64,000 nucleotides of DNA. Source: Struthidea cinerea. Lineage: Eukaryota > Chordata > Aves > Passeriformes > Corcoracidae. Location: contig VZTI01002740.1 in the NCBI GenBank assembly GCA_013397865.1, positions 1-64,000 on the forward strand, in the 5' to 3' direction. A program made the position numbers and the translations under genes. Of this stretch, positions 1 to 11,945 are shown piece by piece. A model generated the notes under the pieces. It was not told the DNA's origin. It saw only the letters and a program-made list of their open reading frames with translations, and did no database searches. Numbering within the stretch: position 1 is the stretch's first letter; every line of letters begins with the position of its first letter.

Positions 1-395
1 CTCTTTATCTAATACCAAAAAGGTGGAGTTGTAGGGGTTGGTGATGCCTTTGGGTAAGGGCGAACAGAAGCATCCCCTGGGATGCTTTGTTCCTTGGTAT
101 GGTCTGTCCCGGTTTGAATCTCCCGGTTGGCTGTAAGCCTCGTCACTCCCCTGGCATTCTCCCATTGGTCCCCATTCCCTAATCCCACCTTTCTCCCTGG
201 CCCCGGATAAAACGAGGGCCCTCGTGATCGGGTTTCAGATTTGCTTTGGGAGTTCAGCTGAAAACATGGAATAAACCATCCAGCAGGATGATAAGCGAAT
301 CTCCTTCCTGCCTCTTTGTCACCTGACTGTATTACCGAATATGCTCCAGGTTCTGTGGGCTTGCGGGACCCCATGGAGCCGGGCTAAAATTACGG
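1..395 (+). mobile_element. Solo retroviral LTR, left part possibly cut by the window edge
   Basis: LTR-like layout: a GC-richer U3 with a TATA-like GATAAAA at 206-212, polyadenylation signal AATAAA at 270-275, then a U5-like segment ending near ...GGTAATAACA around 390. No gag-pol coding sequence follows, so this looks like a solo LTR of an endogenous retrovirus. The reverse-strand open frame across it is a by-product. Family not named; boundaries approximate. Confidence 0.5.
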
Positions 396-2087
396 TAATA
401 ACAACCCCTTGAACATGAAACAGATGATAGGAATAATTTTAGGATGCACCCACCACACAGCCCCCCCGTTCTTGTTTTTTGGGTCAGTCAGAATGGCTAA
501 TTAAAATATGGTGCCAAAAGCTATGTTTGAAGTATAATGATCTTTGCGGACAGAAGATGTCTTCCATCTTCAAACTATTTCTCATTATGAAAACAGAAGT
601 GAAAGTCCCCACATGCCACAGTCATTGTGTCTGGATTGCATTCTCCTAGGGCTAGAGCTTTACGTATTTCTTAGATACAAGCAAAGGAAAACACTGCAGG
701 GAGCATAAAATGTATTTTGGAGGGCAAAAAGAGCAGCCTGTCAGTGTTATGCTATCAATTAGACCATCGATTCATCATGGCCTTTGCTATTACTCTCAGA
801 CTATGTGGAATGGAGTACAACTGTCAAATCTTTCAGCCTCCAGACAGTTCCAAACTCCCCCAAACTCCAGATATTTCAGAGAAAAAGAATTGTTGGTTCT
901 GTCCAGTTTTGAGTGGAGAATTATCCACACTCAAAATCTGCCAATGCAGCTAATTCTGTTAACATAATTAAGTATTTTAAATATTTGAGTTACACACATG
1001 ACTAAGATTTGTCAGGAATATACTGTCCACTACTCCAGCCACTTCATAGGGGGCCTCTGTCCATGGTGCCAGATCAGGCACTTTCTTACTCTCTATCTGC
1101 TACGTAAGTGGCACAATAGAAGACCTGAAACAATGAAAACTTTGCGAAAAAGTATCTGAAGAGTCTGAAAGACACAGTTTAAGACGTCTCTTTAACTCTC
1201 TGGTGGAACCCATGAAAAATCAAATTGCAGCAGTTCAGCCTTCTTCTAAAACAAAGGCTGAAGAATGTTATCCATGTAACCCCACACATGAAGGAAGTGG
1301 CTTTAGTCCCAAAAGTAAACAATATAGTAGGTAACAGCAAAGGCAAAATGGCAGAAAGCATACAACAAGAGTAGAATGATACAGCAAGAAAACATTGTCT
1401 CTTTTCTTCAAATATCCTCTTCATGATTTTTTCCTTCTGTATTAACTGCCATGTTGAAGAAAGGATTTAAAGAAGGAATAAGCTAAATCTATTAGCATTA
1501 AATAGTTAGAAAATGAAGCTCAGTAATCTCAGAAGTTTGGGGTTTTTTTGTATAAAACTCAACCTAGCAGAAGTGGTACCTTTTAAATTAACCTTTTCTG
1601 AAAAATACTCCAGGAAAAGACAAGTAAATTGGAAACACAACATAAGGTATCTAAGCAAGAAGACCATTTGTGAAGATGTCATCGCTTTCTTTTCTGCAAA
1701 AGTAATCAGGCCCTTACAAACTGCATTATAGCTCCATCTGTAGGAAGTTTGGACATAAATAATTTTGTGAGTCAGTAAATATACACAGGTATATGTCCAC
1801 CAGCTTTGTGATTTCTTGTACCAGAAAGTGATTTCTTGTGTTTCTTGTTTCAGAAGGAAAACAGGTGAAAGGGAGGGTGAGGTAAAAAAATGCAAACAAA
1901 CCCTAAAGTAAGACCATAACTCCTGTCTTCATCCAAGTTCACTGAACTGGCTTGTATTACTCAAAAGGTAGAAAAAGATCTTTTTGTAAGATACAGGCTT
2001 TCAATGTGATTGGAAAACACTTTTCAAAGTTCAGTTCCTGCACCTTAAGCATTTGAACTTTCTTTGAAGCTAGCCCATCTACAAGAA
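396..2087. other. Upstream non-coding DNA
   Basis: AT-rich sequence with no recognisable gene or repeat. A 65-codon open stretch at 1137-1331 on the + strand is discussed in findings. Nothing else supportable. Confidence 0.4.
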
Positions 2088-3215
2088 GCATTGGGAGAAG
2101 CATTCAGGCAACTACAGGCTTGTCAGCTTGATCTTGGTGGAGGGGAAGGTCATGGAGCAAGTTTTCTGTCACATGGCCCATGCAGGACAGCCAGGGTATC
2201 AGGCTTAGCCAGCACGGGTTTATGAAAGGCAAGTCCTGCTTGACCCATGTGATCTCCTTCTTAGACAAGGTGGCCTGCTTAGTGGATGAGAAGGACTTTG
2301 GGTATTGTCTGCCTGGACTTCAGTAAAGCCTTTAACAGTGTCTCCCACTGCATTCTCCTGGAGAAGCTGGCTTCTTGCAGCTTGGACTGGGGGCACTGGT
2401 TGCTGTGTTAAAAACTGACTGGATGGTGAGGCCCAGAGAGTGGTGGTGGATAGAGTTACATCCATCTGGTGGTCAGTCACCCCTGGTGTTCACTAAGGCT
2501 CAGTGTTGGGGCCAGTTGTGTTTAGTATCTTTATCAATGATCTGGATGAGGGGATCAAGTGCCCCCTCAATCAGTTTGCAGATGACACCAAGTTGGGTGG
2601 GCGTGTTGCTCTGCTGGAGGGTCAGAAAACCCTACAGAGGGGTTTGGACAGGCTGGATTGATGGGTCAAGGTTCAACAAGGCCAAGTGCTGTGTCCTTGG
2701 GTCACAACAACCCCATGCAGGACTATAGGCTTGGGCAGCGTGGCTGGAAAGTTGCCCCAGGAAAAGGACCTGGGGGTGCTGAACATGATCCAGCAGTGTG
2801 CCCAGGAGGCCAAGAAGGCCAGTGGCATCCCGGCCTGTATCAGCAACAGCATGGCCAGCAGGAACAGGGCAGTGATTGTCCCCCTGTACTCTGCACTGGC
2901 ACGGCTGCACCTTGAATCCTGTGTTGTCCAGTTCTGGGCCCTTCATGACAGGAAGGCCACTGAAGTGCTGGAGTGTGTCCAGAAAATTACTGGAGCTGGT
3001 GAAAGGTCTGGAGCACAAGATGTGATGAACAGCTGAAGGAGCAGGAATTGTTTACCCTAGAGATGAGGAGGTTTGGTGTGACCTTATTGCTGCTCTCTAC
3101 AACGACCTAAAAGGAGGATGCAGTGAGATAGGGATCAGTCTCTTCTCCCAGGTAACAAGTGACAGGACAACAGGAAACACCCTCAAATTGTGCCAGGGGA
3201 ATTTCAGATTGGCTA
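2088..3215 (+). mobile_element. CR1 LINE fragment, reverse-transcriptase region to near the 3' end
   Basis: Contains CR1 landmarks in order: GGCAACTACAGGCTTGTCAG, GGCAAGTCCTGCTTGACC, CTGGACTTCAGTAAAGCCTTT, CAGTTTGCAGATGACACCAAG (the A-D-D catalytic block of the reverse transcriptase), and GTAACAAGTGACAGGACAAC. The frame is broken by several shifts and stops, so it is an inactive, 5'-truncated copy. It lacks the terminal tail repeats. Confidence 0.88.
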
Positions 3216-4150
3216 CTTGATCTAGAATTATACGCAAACTAAGTAAACAATACTCCATTTTTTTATCCTTGAGATACCTTAATTCCAAAACAAAGAGTGT
3301 GAAGTCAAGCATGAAGCAATATAGTATTTTCTGGCTACCCTGAGAAAATGGCCACACCCACTTTAGTTGATGTACAAGAATTACTTCTGTGTTTATATAT
3401 ATAGACTGTTTTCTTGGCATAAACAATGCTGTTTGGCTGCAAATTTGTATATTTTGTATTTTTGCAGCTAAATGTGGAGCTGAGTTTAGGGTCCTCTGGC
3501 TTCTGTAATTTTTTTGTAGAAAACAACATACTACCAGTAGAAGTTCATCTCAGAATTTGAGTTTAGCAGTGAAGATCTAGAAATGAGAAACTAAAAATCA
3601 AAGGGCGTTTTTTTCCTGACTACTGTAAGAATTCTTTTTCCTCTGTGGCAAGTCTTTGCAATTGCTTAGCTGTGAAATACTCTGCTGTCCTCAATATATG
3701 CTGCAATGTGTTACTGATTAGGTAGCAGAGATGCCGTGACAGAAGGTATTGTTACTATTACGTAAAATATTTGAAGAAAATTAATTAGCAACAACTTCAC
3801 ACCATTTATGGTATATTTGTTCTTCAGATACAGGCTTATCCTGTCACCTGTTTTCCACTAGTATGTGATCACACATCTGTGTGTATAACATACAGTAGTT
3901 TGTTTCGCATTTGCAAGCTACAGTGTCTGACAACAATTTGAAAATTCTTCTAGCATTTTCCCCAGTGGCTTGGTTTGTTTCTAATAAGCAACTCAAAGGC
4001 ATAAGTTCTGTTTGCTTTCTGACTGCAATCTAAATAGCACATTAATATCAATCCTGATCCCTGAGCATGCTGTAATCTAGATTTATCCAGCAGGAAACCC
4101 CATCTGGGGAACAAGATGAAAGAAATTAATTTCCCAGATATAATAATTTT

Positions 4151-4453
4151 TCACAGTCTGTGAAGTGTGATCAGATTGTCAAATGTGATGTATTTAACAA
4201 ACTGTACAACAGATTTTGAGAGTCTTCTACAGAATGTATCCTTTAACGACTCCTGATAATAATGAATTCTGGAAGATCCAGTGAGAGGTGCATGGTGGTT
4301 CACAGGATGAACTGTTATCCAGCTATTGCACTCTGGATCTTCTTTCGGATATTGCGTCATATTGTAATTTTCCAAGTAATTTGGCAGAGCATGTGTGATT
4401 ACATTATCTTCTAGTCTCCTCTTGTAATTCTCAAATCTCTGAGCCAATTTCAA
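4151..4453 (-). other. Exon-like open stretch, unrecognised
   Basis: On the minus strand, a strong acceptor (GGTTCTCCTTCTTTCAG) is followed by 100 open codons to a TGA. The predicted peptide starts LKLAQRFENYKRRLEDNVIT-like after the junction (KLAQRFENYKRRLEDN) and contains PNYLENYNMTQYPKEDPECN and HHAPLTGSSRIHYYQESLKD. Its composition is soluble and protein-like, unlike most open frames nearby, so it could be a terminal exon of an unrecognised or decayed gene. I do not know the family. No upstream partner exon was convincing. Confidence 0.25.
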
Positions 4454-7400
4454 CTGAAAGAAGGAGAACCTTTGACAAGTCTAGTCCGAAGAAGTTTTGG
4501 GTCATTACACATTCAACCTCTTGCTAAAAACAGGACTAACTTCACATTAGAATTTCAGCACAGAAGCTTGAAGGATTTTAAGCTCAAAACCTAACTTAAA
4601 GCTTGAAACCTAATTTCAAGCTGTAAGTCTAATTTCAAGTTAGAAGCTTGGCATTTTGTCCAGTCAAGTTTTAAAAATATCTTAAAAAGTGATTATCCAT
4701 TTCCTAAAAATTCTCTTGGTAAAATTACATTTATAAAATTTAATGAAACCTGTCTAGTGGGTAGAGAGGTCAATAAAAGTGTCATTGTCAAAGAGAAGGC
4801 ACATAGAAGGCAGTTAGTACACATTTTGCTTTACTTTCTCTAGTCAGCTACTCAGCTCATGGCTGAGGTTTATATGGCACACAGAGAAACTGGCAAGAAG
4901 GAAGCTAGTGAATACATCAAGGATAAAAAATAAACTTTGTTAACTCTCCTGTTTCCAGAATATATTGGAAAATGAATAAACATATGATGGTAAGCAGAAT
5001 TTTCATTTTTCAACTATTTTTTTCATGTCTGTAATGTAGTTCCACTTCCTGAACAGCATTTTACATTAGAGATTTAAAAAGCAGATACACATAGCTAGCC
5101 CAGTTTAAGAAATCTTATTTGCAGACCTGTTTCAAATAAATATAAACCACTTAGAGATTCATTTTAAGCAGAATTAAGTTTGTTTTGGAAGGCTGAAATC
5201 AGACAGGCAGGTCTGTTATGTACTATCTAATCCTGCAATTCATTCACAAGTCCAAGAATGTACTTGATGTAAGAGAGGTTCTTTAGAAATGCGTAAGAGT
5301 AAAAAAGTATCAAACATTACAGAATGAATATCAGTGTCTCGAATGAGGCTGTAACACTCCTAATTCTCCACAGTTCTACAGCTGGGGACTAGAAATATAC
5401 AGTCAACGCAGAGGTACTCAGACTTCAATAGCTAGCTAAACCTCGATTTATGAGTCAACATCATGGAAGATGAATGGCAAAAAATGGCCATTTGCACTGT
5501 TTATGATTTTCATCTGAAACAAAAACATTCTAAATGCAATATATTCTTATCATAACTGAGAGATTTTAGACTTCTGGTCTTTTTAATGACCCAGTCTAGT
5601 AAGAAAATATGTTTTATTGAGTGGGTGGCTGTCATGTCAGCTGTCTAGCACTGGAAGACAAAAGTCTTTTTTATGCAGTTTTACTTGAATATTTTATTGC
5701 ACTTGATCAGACACACCAATAAAAACCCTCTTAAATTATTTTATATAATTTAGTACATTACATCAGAGGCAGTAACAAAGTTGAATACCTCTCCAAAGCA
5801 AACAGCTTAGGCAAAATTTGTTTTCCAGTCTGAATTCATTGTTGTTTAAATTGGTACCTAGCCCCTAAGTATTAAAGAAAAATAGCTTAAAATGATAGAA
5901 ATAAATCTCAGTTTAGAGCTAAAGGCTTACATTTAAATCACCCTGAGAAACTGGTTATATATATCAGCATGGCAACTGTGGTTTCCGCACATCAGCACTG
6001 CATCCAGCTATACTTAGCAATCCAGCACTATACATTCTTGAAAGGGAGAGTGACATCAAAACCACTAAGCATTTCAGAGATCCAGTAATACGGACTGATT
6101 ATTTCTCATTTCAGATGTGGAGATTTGTTTAGCTGACAAATTGAATTTTATTTCCTAGTCAACTGTATCTTTCAATGACCGATCATCATCCAGCCCTGAA
6201 ATAAATGTTACCTGATTAAAGTAGTAAAGGTTAAAACATTTAAAACACATGCTGTAGAGCTCAGAAATCAAGTCAAGATGTGTAAGGGTATGAATTATTA
6301 GAGGATTTATGAAATCCGCCCTGAACAAATTAATTCATCAGTTTAGCCAAAGGCTTGTCAATGAATTCAAGAGCTTTCCAAAAAATGAAACATCTGTTGC
6401 ATATTTAAAGGTTCTGTGTATATGTAAATGTGTAAATGTTGTAGATTATTCTCTCCAACGTGGGATATGCAGTTTAAATAAACGTGTTTGGAAGTTACTT
6501 TGTAATTGCTCGTATGTCCTTGAGGATCAGGAGCAGTTCATGAAGGATTCCAGCAGCCTTTGAATTCTCAAGTCTTGGGAGTTATTGAGGCAAATTATAT
6601 CTTGAGTGAAGCTGAAAGATACATCCATAAATCTGCATAATGACATCATTGTCAAAACAACCTATGACCCCACAAGAGTTAATAGTAGCTTGCCTTTTTT
6701 TTTTTTTAAGGAATCAAGATTACATGGCTTTTTAGAAACAAGGTGAAATTCTTTCTGGATTCTGTTTTCTTTCCAAGATGACATCATAACCTAGGGTGTC
6801 ATTTATCCTACAACTAAATACTGATTAATCTCATTCTGTTTAGAAAATAATTTGAGCATCTCAAACTCAGCTGAAAGAATCTGATGCTCTGTCTTTGTTG
6901 TGAAAGGATCGTAGTGATCCAAAAATTTGCATTAAACAAAAGTTTAAGCACTTTTTTCCTTCTGTATATTTATACAAATATTGTGCTGTAAATGAACACC
7001 CCAGATTCTGTAGAAAACTTACTTGTGTTATTTTTTACTAGTTACATAAACTTAATATGCACACAAGTGTAAATGAATACAAATTGAGATATTTTAATCT
7101 TTCTACATTTTGCCAGAAGTATTCTAAAAAAACATTACACAAATGAAAATTAATGCAAATATTTTTCATACCATGTACATGAAATGGAACCTCAACTATC
7201 TGGCTTAGAAAATTACTTCTTTGCCTCAGCATCTATGGTGACAACTGCTACTCCATTTATTTTTATGCTCCTGCAGTTGTAGTAGTTAGATGATAAATAT
7301 CAAAGAAGTCATAATAACAACAAATTTGTCTTAAACCAGAATTAGTCCCTCACACCTACACATACAAAGTTAGGTTAATATCTTCTTTAAGAAAAAGTAA

Positions 7401-7584
7401 AAGAAAGACAAGTAATATGAGTGACTGGTTCTTGGGGACATTTTGTTCTGCTATTTTTTTTTCCAGTTAATTAAAGCTGTGACTGCAGGTCTGAAGTTTT
7501 AGCACATCCTTTTTTGGTGAAAGTCAATGGACCTCCTTTTATGTTTTGCCTAAGTAGTCACTTATTTGTTCTTTTTACCCAAAG

Positions 7585-7650
7585 ACCCACGTGGAGAGAA
7601 TCAGCCCCCAGGTTCAACCACAACAGACAGCTGAATTTGAAGAACGCCTG
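7585..7650 (+). other. Exon-like 66-base stretch, unrecognised
   Basis: A pyrimidine-rich acceptor (TTGTTCTTTTTACCCAAAG) and a consensus donor CTG|GTAAGC bound exactly 22 open codons encoding THVERISPQVQPQQTAEFEE then RL. It could be an exon of a non-coding or unknown transcript upstream of ERCC6L2, or chance. No gene was recognised. Confidence 0.22.
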
Positions 7651-10449
7651 GTAAGCTCAGGACAATCTTGAATGTTGTGAGAAGTCCCTGGTAGGCCTGT
7701 GAAGAAAGCACAAGCAATAGAATGCTGTATATTTTAGTCTTTCTTCCTGGCTACATTTGTTTGATTTGGACATTATGACTTAGCTATTATGGCATAGGGG
7801 TAAAGTTTGCTATTTTGTGGTTTAATTATGTTTTAATTACTGATACTTGCATTCGAACAGCCTTAATTACAAACTAGGAAAGGCTTTCAGTCTGGTTTTG
7901 GGCCAGGAACACACCATATGCATCCACACATATGTGTACAAGCCAACAGATTGCTTTGAATAAACCCAACAGAGATGTTACCTATTAGAGTGACCAGATA
8001 CCTAGCAAAAATGTTAAGTTACATCTATACATTAATAGGTACGCATGGCAACTTAATTTTTAATATAGAATGTACTTCTAATGATTCATTTCAATTAAAG
8101 TTACTTTTAAGATAACTGGCTTGTTAAGTCCTTTGATGCTTTAGAAATCATAAAATGGTGTTTCTCCTATTTTATCTTCCATTTTATTTATAAGCAAATA
8201 CTTGAAAAAATCTCCTAGGAGTTTTACTGGTATTATAATCTAATGCCAGTGTCACAAAAGGTTTCATACTTTTTAAACCTATGAATGATCACTGGACAGG
8301 GGCTGAAAATTTGTCTAAATCAAAGATATACTTTGCAGTGTAGTTACCATTGTATTATGAAATGTGCTTAAGTTACTGACTTAATACATTTGTTATATTG
8401 AGAGCTGATTCAGCAGAAATAATCTCTCTGACATACTGGTCCCAGACGTTTGTGGTTTCTGGCACCACCAGCAGTCTGATTCCCCCAGTAAAAGAGGTTA
8501 ACTGACTTCAGAGTTAGGGAAAAATACCCCCAGGGATTCAGCAAAAATATCCCTGCCTTCCACACAAAAACCCACCATTCTTACATACTTTAGGGGAGCT
8601 GACTGGTGAATTGTTTGACAAGACCCCAGTTTAGCCTGTCTCCAGTTTACATCTCTAGCATATTTGTACACAGCTACAATATTCCCCTAAAAACTGCCAC
8701 TTCATCAAGCTACCCTACTTTGCTAGACGTATAGACAGCACAAAGAAGAAACACAGGAAATAACTTGTAAAAAGCACTGGATTCTACTCACAGTATTGGA
8801 ATATAATTTTTTGTGTTTAAACAGGAGTCCTACACTTAACGAGCTCCAGAGTTGCTTCCTAATATGCTTTTTTGTGTGTATTGTATGCATGTCTCTGCTT
8901 GTTTCCTCAAAAGTATAACACTTTAGGTTACGGCTCACACAATTAATGATGTAAATTGCTTAAACCAGGTCAGAGAGGAAAACAAGTTCTATCTCTCAGA
9001 GAATCACTATATAGTTTTTCGTTCTTTTTGGATCCTCACAGCAGCCTAGCAATTTACAGCTGGCATTCACATTTCCTATATTTTCATTTGATTAGAGATA
9101 TTTTGGCTAGGTTTGACCTGATGATTGAGTCCGATAGCTGTTTACAAGGGCTGTGTGTTACAGGCTTTAGGATTTTAGTTATGAAAGACACATGTCCAAG
9201 TCTCCCACACCAGACCACATTTTCATCACTTCTGCTTAGGAGCCTTTAAATGATGATTTTCTTATCTCTTGAGGATAGCTTGCCATGTCACCTTGCACCC
9301 CCCGAAAAAAGGGAAAAAAAAATCTGTCCAGTTTTAGTCCTTTTTGTTTTCTTTCTTTCTGCGTGCATTGCTTTTAAGTCTTTCCCTTCATGCTTTGCTG
9401 TCAATCAGACCTCAAAAAACAGTGAAATTAAACCTGAGGAAGCAAATACTTTTTATTTTTTCCTCAAGGTGAAAAGAGATTACGGGAACCAAACTCAACT
9501 GCAATAAAGCATAAAGCATTTCTATGACTACTAAGTCCTAATGGAAAGATCTGTTCCCTTTCAAAAATAATTTTTATTTGTAAAGTGAAATGTGTAACAC
9601 ATAATAAAAGATCCTCTGAAGAACAATTACGCTGATTTGGTTTAACCAGACCTGGAGCATAACTGAGACAGGTCCACAAGCCTTTCAAATGTTCATAGAT
9701 TTTTCTGAAACATTCAAAACTGCTCTATACAAATACCTGCTACAAATCCAGTGGAGCTGACAAGTCTCATTATCCAGTTCCCACTCCAGGCAATCATGAA
9801 ATCTGAGTGTTGCTTACACGATCGATTTACATACAATATTTACTTAAGAACAAAACTTTACATTTTCCTCAAGTCACCCTTTAGACACTCAAAGGAAATG
9901 AATCAATACTTCATAACACTTGTGGAACCAGTCTCTCAGGTTTATTCAAGCTGAGTAACACATCATCTGGCAGACAAACTTTAAAGGACAACTTTGCAGC
10001 AGGTTATAAGAATTATACGACCCTGGCTTCTAAGAGTTAGTAAAATTTAGGACTAGCCAGAATATTTTTGAGACAGAATGAGTTAATAATACAAGGAATA
10101 TCTGACTCACTGAGTTAAACTCTCAAGGTGTTATCTATTTTTTATGGGTTGTGTACATGTTTAAGTGTGCAGCATTTCCAAACTTCCTTAGTTAGAATTT
10201 TCAGGCTTTTATTTTACAATTGAGGGTACAAAAGAGAAGAATGACTTGAATATCTTTAATTCCTTAAGAATAACCAGAAGATGAGATGAAAAATATGCAT
10301 ACAGGTAGGTTAGAATTGGTGCCGTATCTTATAGTACTGGACAAACTGGATTCTAGCTAAGCAATCTGCCTGGTATCTACAGCTCTTAATTTTTAAATAA
10401 TAGCACAAGCAGTTAGCCAGAACTCAGTTTGACCTACAGAATTTTTCAA

Positions 10450-11945
10450 ACAGAATGACTGAGGTTGCAAGGCCCTAGAGAACATCTAGTGCAACTATCC
10501 CTACTCCAAGTAGGGTCACCTTAAGCAGGTTGCTCAGGCCTGTGTCCAGATGAGTTTTGACTCTCTTCAAGGATGTAGATCCTACAACCTCTCTCAGCAA
10601 ACTATGGCAGTGTTTGGCCACCCCCACAGCTGAAAAGCTTTTCCTCATCTTTAAATGGAATCTCCTGTTTCAGTTTGAACCCGTTGCCTCTTGCCTTGGG
10701 GACCATTGAGCAAAGTATGAATCCATCCTCTTTATACCCTCTCATCAAGTGTTTGTGCACAGACAAGATCTCCCGAGACTTTTCTCAAGGCTACACAATT
10801 CCAACTAAAATCTCTTAAACTTCATGGCCTTAGATTTTCTCCACTCTAACCATGCCTTTCTTGTTGTGGAGAGCCATGAATAGCACTTCAGATGTGGTCT
10901 CACCTGGGCTGAACAGAGCAGAAGGCTCACCTCCCTTGGGCTGCTGAGCAATGCTCTTCCTCACATAGCCCAAGTCACTGTTGGTCTTTCATGCTGCTGG
11001 ATGCACTGCTGATTCATGGACAATTTGCTCTCCACCAGGACCCTTAAACCCTTTTCTGCAAAGCTGCTTTCCAGCTAGTCAACCTACAGTCTATAGTGCT
11101 GCACAAGGTTATCTGACTGCTGGTGTGGGACTTTGTTGAACTTCGTGAGATTACTACCTACCCATTTTTCCAGCCTGTCATTGCCCCTCTTGCCTGGTAG
11201 CACGAGTATTTGGTTTAACCACTCCTCCTGACTGAGCATCATCTGTAAGCTTGCTGAGGATACACTCTGCCCCACCATCCAAGTCACTAATGGCCCGTAC
11301 TGGCCCCAGTATCAGACTTCAAAATAATCCACTAGTAATGGGTCTGCAGCTGGACTTTGTGCTGCTGATAAGACTCCTTTAGGACCAGAAGATCAGCAAG
11401 TTTTCAGTCACCTCACTGCTCACTTACCTAGTCCATTTTTCATCAGTCTGTATATTGAGGATGCTACAGAAGAAAACAGTGAAGGCATTGCTGAAATCAA
11501 GATAAACAACATACACTGCTTTCCCTTAATCCCTAAACCACTGAACTCCTGAAGTTCAGGGTCATGATCCTGCTACTTGATTTGCCTTGCTCCCTTCTCT
11601 CAGGATCCTGGACTCCAACATCTCATGGTCTCTACAGACCAGGCAGAGCTCCATGTATCCCTGCTGCTGTCTGACATAAAAGGCCAAATCTGCTCCCTGC
11701 TATCCTGACCTGTCCTTTTTAAATCCTGTCCACATCTGCCCACTGTGGCATTCAGCTGTGTGAGCTATCCTTCTACATCTCTGTGATCCCAAGGAGGCTG
11801 TGGCCCTGCAGCTGCACACCAGAGCTCTAATGCCTTTTCTTTGTTCTGTATGGATGTGATTCAGAGCACCCTGTCAGCCTCATTTCCATGAAGAACTCTG
11901 AGAGCTTCTTGAATACTGTTGATGGGTAATGTTTAAAATACTGCA
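10450..11945 (-). mobile_element. CR1 LINE fragment, antisense
   Basis: The + strand reads as reverse-complement CR1: GACTGAGGTTGCAAGGCC, CATCTAGTGCAACTATCCC, AAGCTTTTCCTCATC, and further in the reverse-complemented reverse-transcriptase region (minus-strand peptide SASLQMM...LEKWVGSNLTKFNK). It is about 1.5 kb, old and multiply interrupted. The right third (after ~11300) is more diverged and its boundary is approximate. Confidence 0.82.

Larger units (their letters stand above)
3216..10449. other. Upstream intergenic DNA
   Basis: AT-rich DNA without a recognisable gene or named repeat. Two exon-like stretches (minus 4151-4453 and plus 7585-7650) are listed separately. Other open frames here (for example plus 6309-6563, minus 8723-8938, plus 8956-9249) have no recognisable content or splice context. 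Confidence 0.4.

Noticed and set aside
9..374. 121-codon minus-strand open frame at the left edge
   Set aside because: Lies antisense over an LTR with TATA-like and polyadenylation signals; a by-product of the LTR.
1506..1895. 129-codon minus-strand open frame
   Set aside because: Phe/Leu/Ser-rich composition typical of AT-rich non-coding DNA and overlapping plus-strand frame; no similarity recognised.
2375..3036. Several plus- and minus-strand open frames of 85-128 codons
   Set aside because: All lie in a degraded CR1 reverse-transcriptase region; remnants or antisense shadows, not host genes.
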